Assembly (NCBI GenBank): GCA_036787895.1
Contig: DAIQOK010000012.1
Coordinates: 32,855 to 96,854, forward strand
Reading direction: 5' to 3'
Source of the DNA: UBA7662 sp036787895
GTDB taxonomy: Bacteria > Bacteroidota > Bacteroidia > UBA7662
DNA: 64,000 nt
The notes below the pieces were generated by a model. That model was not told the origin of the DNA, searched no databases, and was given only the letters and a program-made list of their open reading frames with translations. This document shows, piece after piece, positions 8,851-17,174 of this stretch. Both the position numbers and the translations under genes were made by a program. The first letter of the stretch is position 1. Each line of letters starts with the position of its first letter.

Positions 8851-9570
8851 TCAGGGATTCAGCCAGTTTTTCACCTTTTCATAGACCGCCTCAGCACTTT
8901 CGTCGGGCGATTGGTAATAGATGTTTTTGCCTTCTTTGAGTTCGATATACAACATAGGTGCTGCCTTATCCGTCAAAAACAGCCGCAGGCTTTCCCCGGC
9001 TCTGGTTCTAAAATGTCCTTTATGGATTTTACCGGTAGCAAAACCATTGGTTTTAAACCGAATAGCGGGTAAGGTATCGGTGAGCCGGATGCTGCTGATA
9101 TCATCTCTGGTCAAAGTCACGCCGTACATACCTTGAATAATGAGTGCATCCTGACGAAGTTTGAGCGGATTGGGTCGGTCACCATAGCTAAACAATATAT
9201 TCAACCCAACAATAATCAGCACCATAAAGCCAAATAGGTATTGCAACATCCGTTTTTGTCGCTGGGGAGCATAGCCAATCATACGGTACATAAAGTACAG
9301 ATAGGCAATAAGCGGAAATAACACCACCGTTTGAGTGGCCAGATCTTCCTTATCCAGCGATAAAAGTACCCCTCCGGCCAGCAAGGTCAGCAAGCCGATA
9401 GCCCAATGAAATCGTTTGAAAAAACGTACACTTTCTCGTAAGGGATAAGCTGCTTTTTCTTCTTCTGTTAACCCATGGTAGCCCGACATGAGGGTAGGGG
9501 CATTTTTTTCGGTCAGGATAAAACCGATGGCTACATACAAAAGGGGGAGGAGTAATATAAACCAAATCAT
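8851..9570 (-). CDS. DUF3784-like membrane protein with C-terminal PH-like region
   Basis: 239-residue membrane protein of unknown function. One N-terminal transmembrane helix precedes the segment SGYHGLTEEEKAAYPLRESV, typical of DUF3784 proteins. Two or three more helices follow (about residues 55-75, 80-100 and 108-125), then a soluble C-terminal domain of about 110 residues with beta-strand character resembling a bacterial PH-like domain. It is the middle gene of a three-gene operon, 10 bp after the NAD(P)-binding protein gene and 37 bp before the flavoprotein. The start ATG is at 9570. Confidence 0.7.
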   Translation of the reverse strand: MIWFILLLPLLYVAIGFILTEKNAPTLMSGYHGLTEEEKAAYPLRESVRFFKRFHWAIGLLTLLAGGVLLSLDKEDLATQTVVLFPLIAYLYFMYRMIGYAPQRQKRMLQYLFGFMVLIIVGLNILFSYGDRPNPLKLRQDALIIQGMYGVTLTRDDISSIRLTDTLPAIRFKTNGFATGKIHKGHFRTRAGESLRLFLTDKAAPMLYIELKEGKNIYYQSPDESAEAVYEKVKNWLNP

Positions 9571-9580
9571 GAGCTAAAGC

Positions 9581-10240
9581 TTAAGCACTAAGGATGATAG
9601 TTTTCCGGGAGTAGTTTTTCGTACCGAGCAATGCCAGAACAAAGGAAGCTAAGGTCAATCTTGGTAGGGACATAAACCTCGGTTTAGGTAGCTTACCTTC
9701 CGAAACGATGACGGGCAAGACTTTGTGGGTATTACTCAAAGCCACCGGCCTGATCAGCGTGTAATTCAATTTGGAAGCTACAATCAGTTTTTCTTGCTTT
9801 TCGTGGTCGGCATAAGGAAACCGCACATTGGTATTCCGAATAATCCAGCGGAACCAGGCCGGTGTAACAGCCATCGACTCCCCAACACCACAAGCCGATA
9901 AGACAATGAGTTGCTGAACTGCCGCTTCCTCGGCTATGGGTAGCAAAGTTGCCATGGTTCGCGACATCAAATCGACCGGGGAAATCAGTGGTGCCCACGG
10001 GAAATCATTTTTTCTTGATACATTCAAACTGCTAATTACTGCCTGGCAGCCTGTAATTGCCTGCTTCAAAAGTGTCGGATTATCTACCTCGCCTTCATAA
10101 ACTTGTAAAGCTGGATGCCGCGAAACCGCCAACTTTTGTGCATTTCTAACAATAACAACTACTTCCAAACCCTGGTTTAAGGCGAGTTGAAGCAGCTGTT
10201 TGCCGGTTCTACCACTTGCACCTAATAATAATATTCGCAT
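9581..10240 (-). CDS. NAD(P)H-binding Rossmann protein (atypical SDR)
   Basis: 219-residue NAD(P)-binding protein of the NmrA/atypical short-chain dehydrogenase kind. The dinucleotide motif GASGRTGKQLL is at residues 8-18, followed by VVVIVRNAQKL, where the Arg suggests NADPH preference. The later segment LIRPVALSN is the usual atypical-SDR substrate-side motif. There is no classical YxxxK, so it may be a sensor or an isomerase-like enzyme and not a dehydrogenase. First gene of the operon that runs to the HI0933 flavoprotein. Its ATG (10240) lies directly beside an apparent gene remnant on the opposite strand. Confidence 0.85.
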   Translation of the reverse strand: MRILLLGASGRTGKQLLQLALNQGLEVVVIVRNAQKLAVSRHPALQVYEGEVDNPTLLKQAITGCQAVISSLNVSRKNDFPWAPLISPVDLMSRTMATLLPIAEEAAVQQLIVLSACGVGESMAVTPAWFRWIIRNTNVRFPYADHEKQEKLIVASKLNYTLIRPVALSNTHKVLPVIVSEGKLPKPRFMSLPRLTLASFVLALLGTKNYSRKTIILSA

Positions 10241-10242
10241 GA

Positions 10243-10387
10243 ATTCGACTTGAAATGGCCCTACGAATTAGCGAAAGAGAAAGGATTTTTACAAGGAAAT
10301 GTAAAAACGATATATGTTCATCCGCTAGATAACAAGTTGTCAAAGTCCAATAATATTTCACATTGGTCAGGCTATAAGAAGCTGTAA
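10243..10387 (+). pseudogene. Possible 3' gene remnant running into a repeat element
   Basis: In this frame the plus strand reads as protein-like sequence (FDLKWPYELAKEKGFLQGN ... SHWSGYKKL, then TAA) with no start codon. The reading continues without interruption into the left terminal repeat of the MITE-like element at 10313. It looks like the tail of a gene whose 5' part is missing, but 48 codons is short and chance cannot be excluded. I do not recognise the family. Confidence 0.3.
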
Positions 10388-10557
10388 TAATTCTTTTTTT
10401 CATCTCGACTCAAATCTTCGGTAAACTCAGATTTGGCTCGATGTCCGGAATTTTGTCATAAATGGGTTTCGACAAGCTCAACCGTTGCAAGCTTTTTTTA
10501 GTGAAATTCTGTCATTGCACTTTCATCAACTAACTTGCAAGCATGCGGATGAACATA
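10313..10557. repeat. MITE-like element, copy 1 (245 bp)
   Basis: Non-coding element with imperfect terminal inverted repeats. The left end reads TATGTTCATCCGC; the reverse complement of the right end begins with the same 13 bases, with CAAGTT following in both. The interior holds an imperfect hairpin (CGACTCAAATC ... GATTTGGCTCG, 10407-10442) and the word GTTTCGACAAGCTCAACC (10466-10483). A second copy with the same ends and the same two interior words lies at 16080-16322. There is no internal ORF of note, as expected for a non-autonomous element mobilised in trans. Confidence 0.7.
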
Positions 10558-10566
10558 AAACGATAT

Positions 10567-10869
10567 TCAACCAATATAAAATGATTGGCCTACTCGGTCG
10601 ATATGCTCCTTGATGGCTAGGTTCTTAAGTTGAGGATAGACAAGTAAATCGACAAAATAGGGTAGGCTGCTATCTTCAAATTCAGATCTGAGCTGCTTCA
10701 TAATCTCGTTCGGCACATTATTCATCAGGGCTACATCAACATCGCTCCCTGACTTCCAATTTCCAATAGCTCGACTTCCAAAAATAAGCACCTCTTTTAT
10801 TTCAGGATATTGCCTGAAAATAGTTTGAAAAACAGCTAATTCCCGCTCATTCAGACCGAAACTTTTCAT
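10567..10869 (-). CDS. MNT-type nucleotidyltransferase (minimal NTase)
   Basis: 100-residue minimal nucleotidyltransferase. The active-site signature GSRAIGNWKSGSDVDVAL spans residues 31-48, with GS at 31-32 and the metal-binding Asp pair at 43 and 45. It lies 11 bp downstream of a HEPN gene on the same strand. This is the standard order of HepT/MntA-type toxin-antitoxin pairs, in which the NTase modifies and neutralises the HEPN RNase. The NTase looks intact, but its partner is frameshifted here, so the pair may no longer be functional. The MITE-like element ends 9 bp past its stop. Confidence 0.85.
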   Translation of the reverse strand: MKSFGLNERELAVFQTIFRQYPEIKEVLIFGSRAIGNWKSGSDVDVALMNNVPNEIMKQLRSEFEDSSLPYFVDLLVYPQLKNLAIKEHIDRVGQSFYIG

Positions 10870-10880
10870 TAATTTATTAC

Positions 10881-11302
10881 TTAATCAATTAATTTGGCTT
10901 GACCATCGCCATACTCTTCCTTAAAGAAATGCCAAAGTTTGGCAATCGCAGGTAACACTTGTTTCATGAACTGATCTTCCGTTTCTTCAAATTTGTTGCC
11001 ATCGTAATCGTGCGACAGCTCATGGCGCAAATCCAAGCCATCAATTAATGCTTGTGCATAATCAATAAGACTGGCTTGTTGTGCTTGTCGAAACGTGTCT
11101 TTTGGAGATGGTTTAAACACAAAGCCTTTTCTTCCAGATAATCCTTCATGACTTTCCAGGATAAATCAATCGTAAACTCAAATCTTTGGATTAATCCATT
11201 TCTTTCCAATTCATTCAGGTTTTTCTGGTTCGCAGCTTCTATCAAGCGCTGATAGGCTTTATCAAAATTTTGAAAACGTTGTTTCCATCTGTCGTCTTTC
11301 AT
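10881..11302 (-). pseudogene. HEPN (HepT-like) partner of the NTase, split by a frameshift
   Basis: Two overlapping frames together make one HEPN nucleotidyltransferase-substrate-binding protein of about 140 residues. The first part (ATG at 11302) ends in family sequence FTIDLSWKVMKDYLEEK. The second continues as GFVFKPSPKDTFRQAQ and contains the RX4H-type motif in LRHELSHDYDG, the predicted RNase residues. The frame changes at a run of four A on the minus strand (T-run 11127-11130); one extra A would restore a continuous protein. It could be genuine inactivation, a slippage site or a homopolymer base-calling error. It precedes the MNT gene by 11 bp. Confidence 0.8.
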
Positions 11303-11335
11303 TGTCAATGATTGATGAACAAATAGCCAGCATGC

Positions 11336-12007
11336 TTAAGCATTCAGCCTTGCCAATAACGGCTCCGCAAATTTCACCGCTTTCCGCAGCCAATCTTCGT
11401 ACAAATCGCGTGTTTCCCGGTGTGACAATGCCCAGTCGGGGCTTTCCTGGCGCAATCGGTTACCCAAAACATACAGCAAAATGCCCGCACTCACGCCTAT
11501 GTTGTAGCTTTCGGTAAGTCCGGCCATAGGAATATGCACCCTGTAATCGGCCAGGGCCTCAGCAGCAGGGGTTACGCCCACACTTTCGTTGCCAAAAACC
11601 AGGGCAATGGGCCGATCCAGTGGAAGTTCTTCGGGCGACAAACTACCGGGTGCCGCCGAAGTGGTGACCAGGACAAAACCCCGGTCTTTCAAATCGGCAT
11701 AACAGGCTGAACCAGTTTCCCATAGGCCCACATCGAGCCATTTACCAGCACCCCGGGCAATATTGCGGTTGTATTTCCAGGCAAATTTCTCCTGAATCAA
11801 ATGTACTTCCTGTATACCAACACATTCAGCGGTACGCAAAACGCCATTGGCATTTTCAGGATGGTAGAGATTTTCCAGGACCACACTTAGCTTGCGGGTA
11901 CGCTGTGCCAATACCTCCTGCAAACGCTGCAGTCGGTCGGGACTGAGCTGTTGCTCGAGTAGCTGAATACGTACGTCCTGACTGGCCATTCCGCAAAGTA
12001 ACGGCAT
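11336..12007 (-). CDS. trmH: tRNA (guanosine-2'-O-)-methyltransferase, TrmH family
   Basis: SPOUT-class (SpoU) 2'-O-methyltransferase using SAM, probably acting on G18 of tRNAs. 223 residues, close to TrmH length. The three SPOUT motifs are visible: ENLYHPENANGVLRTAECVG (motif 1), LVFGNESVGV (motif 2) and IPMAGLTESYNIGVSAGI (motif 3, which forms part of the trefoil knot). I use the ATG at 12007; the internal Met at residue 7 is an alternative start. Other SpoU enzymes (rRNA) cannot be fully excluded, but the N-terminal helix and length favour TrmH. Confidence 0.83.
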   Translation of the reverse strand: MPLLCGMASQDVRIQLLEQQLSPDRLQRLQEVLAQRTRKLSVVLENLYHPENANGVLRTAECVGIQEVHLIQEKFAWKYNRNIARGAGKWLDVGLWETGSACYADLKDRGFVLVTTSAAPGSLSPEELPLDRPIALVFGNESVGVTPAAEALADYRVHIPMAGLTESYNIGVSAGILLYVLGNRLRQESPDWALSHRETRDLYEDWLRKAVKFAEPLLARLNA

Positions 12008-12141
12008 TTTATGGGCTCTCCCAGCCTTGAAAAGGCCACGTAATAATTTTCATCGCCTTTAAGAAGCTGACGGTCAAACTAATCCTTCCTTCTTTTTCAG
12101 GCATTTCTAGTAGAGTCATAGCTTATTATCAGGCATTTCTC

Positions 12142-12149
12142 TATATTTG
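12142..12149 (+). promoter_or_regulatory. Candidate -7 element for prs
   Basis: TATATTTG matches the Bacteroidota -7 consensus TAnnTTTG and lies 25 bp before the GTG start of prs. I do not see a clear TTG-type -33 element at the right distance, so this is only a partial promoter match. Confidence 0.4.
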
Positions 12150-12174
12150 CACCTCGTTTTCAACAACAAACGGG

Positions 12175-13158
12175 GTGGAAAAAGTCGAAAACAACCATAT
12201 TGCGCCGCATAAGTATCACGACACCAAGATTTTCAGTGGTGAAGCGACGCGCTATTTATCCAAAAAAATAGCGGAGGCTTACGGCAAGCCATTGGGCGAA
12301 ATGACTACGCTTCGCTTCAGCGACGGCGAATTCCAGCCGTGTATTGAAGAGTCGGTGCGAGGTTGCGACGTATTCCTCGTACAAAGTACTTTTGCGCCTT
12401 CCGATAATCTGCTCGAATTGTTGCTGATGATCGACGCCTGCAAACGTGCCTCTGCCCATTATATCACCGCAGTTGTACCGTATTTTGGACTGGCCCGTCA
12501 GGACCGCAAAGACAAACCCCGCGTAGCCATTGGTGCCCGTTTGGTCGCCGACATGCTCACTACCGCCGGTATTACCCGCGTTATGACCATGGACCTACAC
12601 GCCCCGCAAATTCAGGGTTTCTTCAATGTGCCTGTCGATCACCTCGATTCATCCACCATCTTCATCCCTTACATCAAGTCACTTCATCTCCCCAATCTCA
12701 CCATTGCTGCTCCCGATATGGGCGCTGCTGCCCGTGCCAAGGTGTTTACCAAACATCTCGATTGTGATATGATTGTTTGTGATAAAACCCGAGCCAGAGC
12801 CAATGTGGTCGAAAAAATCACCATCATCGGTGATGTGACTGGCCGCGATGTGGTGATTGTTGATGATATCGTGGACACCGCCGGCACCATTTGTAAGGTG
12901 GCTGAGGAAATCATGAAAAATGGCGCCAATAGTGTTCGCGCCTTCTGTACCCACCCTGTACTTTCGGGTGCGGCCTACGAAAAAATTGAAAACTCCATGC
13001 TCACCGAGCTGGTCGTAACCGATACGCTGCCCTTACGTCGCGCCTCGGATAAAATCAAAGTTTTAAGCGTTGCCGATTTGTTTGCCAAGTCAATTCGCAG
13101 CGTGAAGGAGTTTAACTCCATCAGTCATTTATTTGAAATCACAGTAAAACAACAATAA
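12175..13158 (+). CDS. prs: Ribose-phosphate pyrophosphokinase
   Basis: Makes PRPP from ribose 5-phosphate and ATP for nucleotide, His and Trp synthesis. 327 residues with the two-domain phosphoribosyltransferase fold. Seen are the flexible-loop region LARQDRKDKPRVAIGARLVA (residues 106-125), catalytic TMDLHAPQIQGFF (138-150) and the PRPP-binding loop DDIVDTAGT (230-238). The start is a GTG at 12175; no in-frame ATG lies upstream near it. It leads the run prs-rplY-pth, with gaps of only 9 and 5 bp, a common bacterial order. Confidence 0.95.
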   Translation: MEKVENNHIAPHKYHDTKIFSGEATRYLSKKIAEAYGKPLGEMTTLRFSDGEFQPCIEESVRGCDVFLVQSTFAPSDNLLELLLMIDACKRASAHYITAVVPYFGLARQDRKDKPRVAIGARLVADMLTTAGITRVMTMDLHAPQIQGFFNVPVDHLDSSTIFIPYIKSLHLPNLTIAAPDMGAAARAKVFTKHLDCDMIVCDKTRARANVVEKITIIGDVTGRDVVIVDDIVDTAGTICKVAEEIMKNGANSVRAFCTHPVLSGAAYEKIENSMLTELVVTDTLPLRRASDKIKVLSVADLFAKSIRSVKEFNSISHLFEITVKQQ

Positions 13159-13167
13159 TCCTTAACA

Positions 13168-13737
13168 ATGAAATCTATCAATTTGAGCGGTTCCTCACGG
13201 GGGAACGTAGGGAAGTCGGATGCTAACCAGTTAAGGGCGGAGGGAAAAATCCCATGTGTATTGTACGGAGGTAATGAGCAAACCCATTTTTGGGCCTATG
13301 CTTATGATCTGAAGTCGGTACTCTATACGCCTGAGACTTTCAAAGTGAACATCGACATTGATGGCAAGAAGTACGATGCTATCGTACAGGAAGCCCAATT
13401 CCACCCACTTTCTGAAGGCATACTGCATGTCGACTTTTTGCAGCTTTTTGCCGACAAAGAAGTAAAACTTGAGCTTCCATTGGAGTTCGTAGGCTCGTCG
13501 CCCGGTGTTCGTGCCGGTGGTAAGTTTGCTGCCCGTATGCGTAAACTCAAGGTAAAAGGTTTGCCCGGCAAACTGCCTGCAAGCATACAGGTCGACATCA
13601 ACAATCTCGAGTTGGGCAAAGTAGTGCGTGTAAAAGACATCGCAGCTGCTGATTACAAAATTCTCGATGCACCAAACAATCCGGTTGCTGCTGTAACCAT
13701 CCCACGTGCGTTGAAGAGCCAAATGTCGGCTGAATAA
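13168..13737 (+). CDS. rplY: 50S ribosomal protein L25/general stress protein Ctc
   Basis: 5S-rRNA-binding ribosomal protein of the long Ctc form (189 residues). The N-terminal L25 beta-barrel (SGSSRGNVGKSDANQLRAEG ... IPCVLYGG) is followed by a C-terminal TL5-type domain (HVDFLQLFADKEVKLELPLE onwards). Sits between prs and pth with very short gaps, so one transcript is likely. Confidence 0.95.
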   Translation: MKSINLSGSSRGNVGKSDANQLRAEGKIPCVLYGGNEQTHFWAYAYDLKSVLYTPETFKVNIDIDGKKYDAIVQEAQFHPLSEGILHVDFLQLFADKEVKLELPLEFVGSSPGVRAGGKFAARMRKLKVKGLPGKLPASIQVDINNLELGKVVRVKDIAAADYKILDAPNNPVAAVTIPRALKSQMSAE

Positions 13738-13742
13738 ACATA

Positions 13743-14306
13743 ATGAAGTTCCTGATCGTTGGGTTGGGGAATATCGGCGACGAATATGTAGCCACCCGCC
13801 ACAACATTGGTTTTATGGTATTGGATGCTCTGGCAATCGGAGCATCCAATATTGTTTTTAAGCAGGACCGTTACGCCTGGCGGGCGGAGCTGCGTTTTGC
13901 CGGCAGGACTTTCATACTCATCAAACCCACCACCTATATGAACCTGAGCGGTAAGGCGGTGCGCTATTGGCTCGAGCAAGAAAAGCTGAGCAAAGAAAAT
14001 ATGCTCGTCATTACCGACGATCTTTCCCTGCCTGCAGGTAAAATCCGGATACGCGCTCAGGGCAGTGCGGGCGGTCATAACGGCTTGAAGCATATCGAAG
14101 AAATATTGGGCACCAACGAATATCCCCGACTCCGCTTCGGCATCGGCAGTAATTTCGCAAAAGGCCAACAGGTGGACTACGTTTTAGGCAGGTTCTCCGC
14201 TGCTGAAATTCCTGATATCGAACAGGGCATACTAAAATCGATCGAAGCGGTGAAAAGTTTCGCCACCCGCGGTTTGGGCTTGACGATGACGGAGTTTAAT
14301 AAATAA
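13743..14306 (+). CDS. pth: Peptidyl-tRNA hydrolase
   Basis: Recycles peptidyl-tRNA released from ribosomes. 187 residues, normal length. N-terminal LIVGLGNIGDEYVATRHNIGF carries the substrate-binding Asn and the catalytic His. The motif TTYMNLSGKAVRYWL and the RIRAQGSAGGHNGLKHIEE segment with the conserved GGHNGL complete the active site. Five bp after rplY; last gene of the prs-rplY-pth run. Confidence 0.96.
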   Translation: MKFLIVGLGNIGDEYVATRHNIGFMVLDALAIGASNIVFKQDRYAWRAELRFAGRTFILIKPTTYMNLSGKAVRYWLEQEKLSKENMLVITDDLSLPAGKIRIRAQGSAGGHNGLKHIEEILGTNEYPRLRFGIGSNFAKGQQVDYVLGRFSAAEIPDIEQGILKSIEAVKSFATRGLGLTMTEFNK

Positions 14307-14406
14307 GATTTTTAGCCACGCAACTGGGAGATTATTCGTTTTAGCGGATTATTGACCTAGAAAGGAGATTTTCGTGTTTTGAGTTGATATATCAAGCCGA
14401 TGGTCG

Positions 14407-14488
14407 ATAGTCGATTGCGCGGAAAGCCGAAAGACTGGCGTCTTCAGAAGGCATGTTGCGGAAAAAGCGATCACGGACCATCGACTAT
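14407..14488. repeat. Spaced inverted repeat in the pth/SIMPL intergenic region
   Basis: ATAGTCGAT (14407-14415) and ATCGACTAT (14480-14488) are perfect 9-bp inverted repeats inside the 223-bp gap between the convergent pth and SIMPL genes. GGTCGATAGTC and GACCATCGACTATGGAC extend the resemblance on both sides. No T-run follows. It may be an intergenic repeat-family member; otherwise I see nothing in this gap. Confidence 0.35.
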
Positions 14489-14529
14489 GGACAGCTCACG
14501 CTGGCCGGCATTCAGCCGGAAGTGCGAGT

Positions 14530-15279
14530 CTATTCCAGGAAAAACACGATGGTGCTGACCACCCGGGCTTTTTGAAGATAAGGTTCTTTGGGTTTATCAA
14601 CCATCTCTTCTTCGTGGTAATATTTCCCTGCTATGGTAATTTGCCCTTGCGATGCCGTTTTGATTTTACCCAATTTCGCCTGGGAATCGTTAGCAAACTG
14701 CTCTCCCGCAATGCGCGCATTTTTGGTACTTTCGGCAATAAGCTGAGGTTTTACCGTATTTAATTCTGGGAAGCTATAATTGGTATACAACCTGCAACTC
14801 AGGTTTTTACTCACCAAATCAATATTCAGCTTGTCTTTTTCGTCTTCGGTGTTTTCCACATCGGCCGACTTCACCGTGATGTTTTGGGTTACTGAATACC
14901 GATCAACTTTCACCTGCACTTCCTGGCCGTTGCGCCACTGACTTTCATAATACCGCTGTCCATCGTATACATGCAGGCGATCAAACTTCACTGCCGTATC
15001 AGCATAACCGCTGCTACGCAAATGGGCCAAAACCGCCTCTTTTTTAGCCTCAGCTTGATTAAGCAGGTTTTGTACTTCATCGCCCGAAAACTTAAAACTC
15101 AATTCAATAACCGCGCTGCTGGCTTTGATATTCATTTCAGCCAGACCTTTAACAGTCACCACCCTATCCTTGTCGCTAAAGGTTTTGAGGCCTTTGAAGA
15201 TGAAAAAACCCAGCAAACTGAGGCCAATGAAGACCGCCAGGCTGAGTAAGGTGAATTTGGCAGAAGTTTGTTTTTCCAT
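14530..15279 (-). CDS. SIMPL domain (DUF541) protein, membrane-anchored
   Basis: Periplasmic SIMPL/DUF541-family protein of 249 residues, function poorly known. The ATG at 15279 opens a short cytoplasmic tail (MEKQTSAKF) and one transmembrane helix (residues about 10-30). The SIMPL signature follows as DRVVTVKGLAEMNIKASSAV. The central and C-terminal parts carry RYSVTQNITVKSADVE and the AGEQFANDSQAKLGKI segment typical of the family. The in-frame extension to 15357 is rejected because it lacks family sequence. Convergent with pth. Confidence 0.88.
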   Translation of the reverse strand: MEKQTSAKFTLLSLAVFIGLSLLGFFIFKGLKTFSDKDRVVTVKGLAEMNIKASSAVIELSFKFSGDEVQNLLNQAEAKKEAVLAHLRSSGYADTAVKFDRLHVYDGQRYYESQWRNGQEVQVKVDRYSVTQNITVKSADVENTEDEKDKLNIDLVSKNLSCRLYTNYSFPELNTVKPQLIAESTKNARIAGEQFANDSQAKLGKIKTASQGQITIAGKYYHEEEMVDKPKEPYLQKARVVSTIVFFLE

Positions 15280-15424
15280 GGCGTTTGATTTAGGGTATAA
15301 ATGTAGCTTTTCTGCTGCTGGTTGGGTTACTAAGATACGGCAGCTAATTATTTTCAAGCCCGGCTAATGGGGGTTACCATTCGACGACGAAAAGCCATTT
15401 AGGGTTTGTAAGTCAGCTTAGAAA

Positions 15425-15994
15425 TCAGGACCTGTCGACCAGATATGCCTGTTCAATCACCCCGCTGTTGAATACACGACTGCCAGATAATTGAAGTTTT
15501 GTGGGTGTATTTATGAAGAGGGGTAAACCTTGACCCAAAATGATGGGGTTCACGAACAACCAATAACCATCTATTAAATCGAGCTGCATCAAGCTGTGAG
15601 CGGCGGATGGACTGCCAAACAGCAATATTTCACCCTCCGGCCCTTGTTGTTTGATTTCCAGCAGCCGCTCCGCTATATTATTGCTGATGATGGTGGTATT
15701 CGGCAAATCGGCACCCGCGAGGCTGGTAGACAAAACTACCTTATGTGCCTGTTTGTACCAGGCCGCATGTTTCACCGTAAAGGGCGATGCGCCGGGCTGC
15801 TCAGCTGCTGTAGGCCAGTAAGCTTCCATCATGCCAAAGGTATTTCGACCATACAATGCCGAATCGCAGCGGTGAATGCGTTGGCCGACATGCGTAAATA
15901 TTTCTTCATTGGCCGTGATCCAGTTCATTTCGCCTTTCGGCCCGGCTACGAAACCATCGAGGGAGATGTGCTGGAAGGAGATTAGTGTTTTCAT
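15425..15994 (-). CDS. Dihydrofolate reductase/RibD C-terminal-like protein (first copy)
   Basis: 189-residue protein of the RibD-C/DHFR-like superfamily (YwjB/YyaP type), probably an NADPH-dependent reductase of unknown substrate. N-terminal ISFQHISLDGFVAGPKGEMN and ALYGRNTFGMMEAYWP are the family landmarks, with EILLFGSPSAAHSLMQLDLI in the C-terminal half. A second, divergent member lies at 18647-19198. It stands at the left edge of the A+T-rich accessory stretch. A run of ten G (16008-16017 region) directly upstream is a possible slippage tract. Confidence 0.85.
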   Translation of the reverse strand: MKTLISFQHISLDGFVAGPKGEMNWITANEEIFTHVGQRIHRCDSALYGRNTFGMMEAYWPTAAEQPGASPFTVKHAAWYKQAHKVVLSTSLAGADLPNTTIISNNIAERLLEIKQQGPEGEILLFGSPSAAHSLMQLDLIDGYWLFVNPIILGQGLPLFINTPTKLQLSGSRVFNSGVIEQAYLVDRS

Positions 15995-16079
15995 TGGGGG
16001 GGGGATTATTGGGGAAGACTTCAGTTGCCGTGTTCAATTTTAAGCAATTTCAAAATTTCAGGAAGTTTTTTAAATTATT

Positions 16080-16322
16080 TATGCTCATCCGCATGATAGC
16101 AAGTTGGAGAATTAATCACCCTTTTTGAGCAAATCCAGTGTTCAGATGTGCATTTCTGCTACTAGTCATCTCGACTCAAATCATCGGCAAGCTCAGATTT
16201 GGCTCGATGCCCGTAAAGCCAATAAAAACCATGTTTCGACAAGCTCAACCAAGTCAACCAAACAAAAAATCTACCTGACTTAACCTATTCAAAGTTTACT
16301 TGTCATCTAGCGGATGAACATA
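16080..16322. repeat. MITE-like element, copy 2 (243 bp)
   Basis: Second copy of the element at 10313-10557. The left end reads TATGCTCATCCGC, and the right end reads GCGGATGAACATA, its near-complement. The interior shares CATCTCGACTCAAATC, CTCAGATTTGGCTCGATG and GTTTCGACAAGCTCAACC with copy 1 in the same order, while the sequence between these words has diverged. It fills most of the 461-bp gap between the reductase and the lipoprotein gene. I see nothing else in that gap. Confidence 0.7.
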
Positions 16323-16455
16323 TTTTCTTTTTTATTGGAGCGCAAATCAAAATCAATTTTGGAATATCAGAGGCTTAAAAACCATATTTTCGATTTTAAA
16401 TTCTGATTCGACGGTTTGTTTTATATTGCTGTGAAACATAATTGGAATTCTAAAT

Positions 16456-16995
16456 TTAAATTTTTCTTTCAAATTTTTTAGTTTCTTCATTCAGAATGTA
16501 AACTTCAGGTCTACAATAACTACAGTCCTTGAAATAATATCCAAGAGAGTCTGGTGGATTAATTAGCAGCATTCTACTGTTTTTTTGAAATTCATATCCT
16601 CCGCTAGCTGGAGGGGAATCATATATTTTGCCATCTCTTCTGTCTATTAGCAAACTTTGTTGGCAAGGAGAGCCACAGCCCCAGGTAGCAAGAGAGTAGT
16701 GTCCTGCGAAAAGAGCATTTTCGTTATTGTATGCATCTTTAATTACGGTCCTGAATCTTTGTCCAAGTTTATGAGAATTTAAATCGATTTTCGCATTGGC
16801 ATTTTCAATATTTACAATGAAATCAGCGTATGATATTGTAGATTCAAATTTTAATAAATCTGATTCATTTTCTGATAAAGTTGTACTAAGAGTATCATTT
16901 TTGTCGGTAGTATCCTTCTTATTCGAAATAGTTTTTTTTTCAATACAAGAACTAAAAATTAAGAGTGTATATAGAAAATAAATGATTTTTTTCAT
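16456..16995 (-). CDS. Predicted lipoprotein of unknown function
   Basis: 179-residue protein. The ATG at 16995 gives a lipoprotein signal (MKKIIYFLYTLLIFSSC, lipobox FSSC), followed by a polar K/T/D/S linker. The globular part contains two cysteine pairs (WGCGSPCQQ and DCSYCRPE) and a beta-rich segment, HYSLATWGCG ... SLLIDRRDGKIYDSP. I do not recognise a named family. The codon use is A+T-rich, like its neighbours in this accessory stretch. Confidence 0.7.
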   Translation of the reverse strand: MKKIIYFLYTLLIFSSCIEKKTISNKKDTTDKNDTLSTTLSENESDLLKFESTISYADFIVNIENANAKIDLNSHKLGQRFRTVIKDAYNNENALFAGHYSLATWGCGSPCQQSLLIDRRDGKIYDSPPASGGYEFQKNSRMLLINPPDSLGYYFKDCSYCRPEVYILNEETKKFERKI

Positions 16996-17174
16996 GATTT
17001 CATTGGTTTTAGTGGCTGATTTTGGCGACAGCAATTTTGGGGCAATAGGAACTCCTAAAATGAGGCAAGTCCAAGGGAGAATGCCAACCTGACCGCAGCA
17101 TGTTTGTCTGATGAAAGTTTACCCGTTTTGAAGCAATACGTTTGTTCTATGCTTAATTTCATAGTGTCATATGC

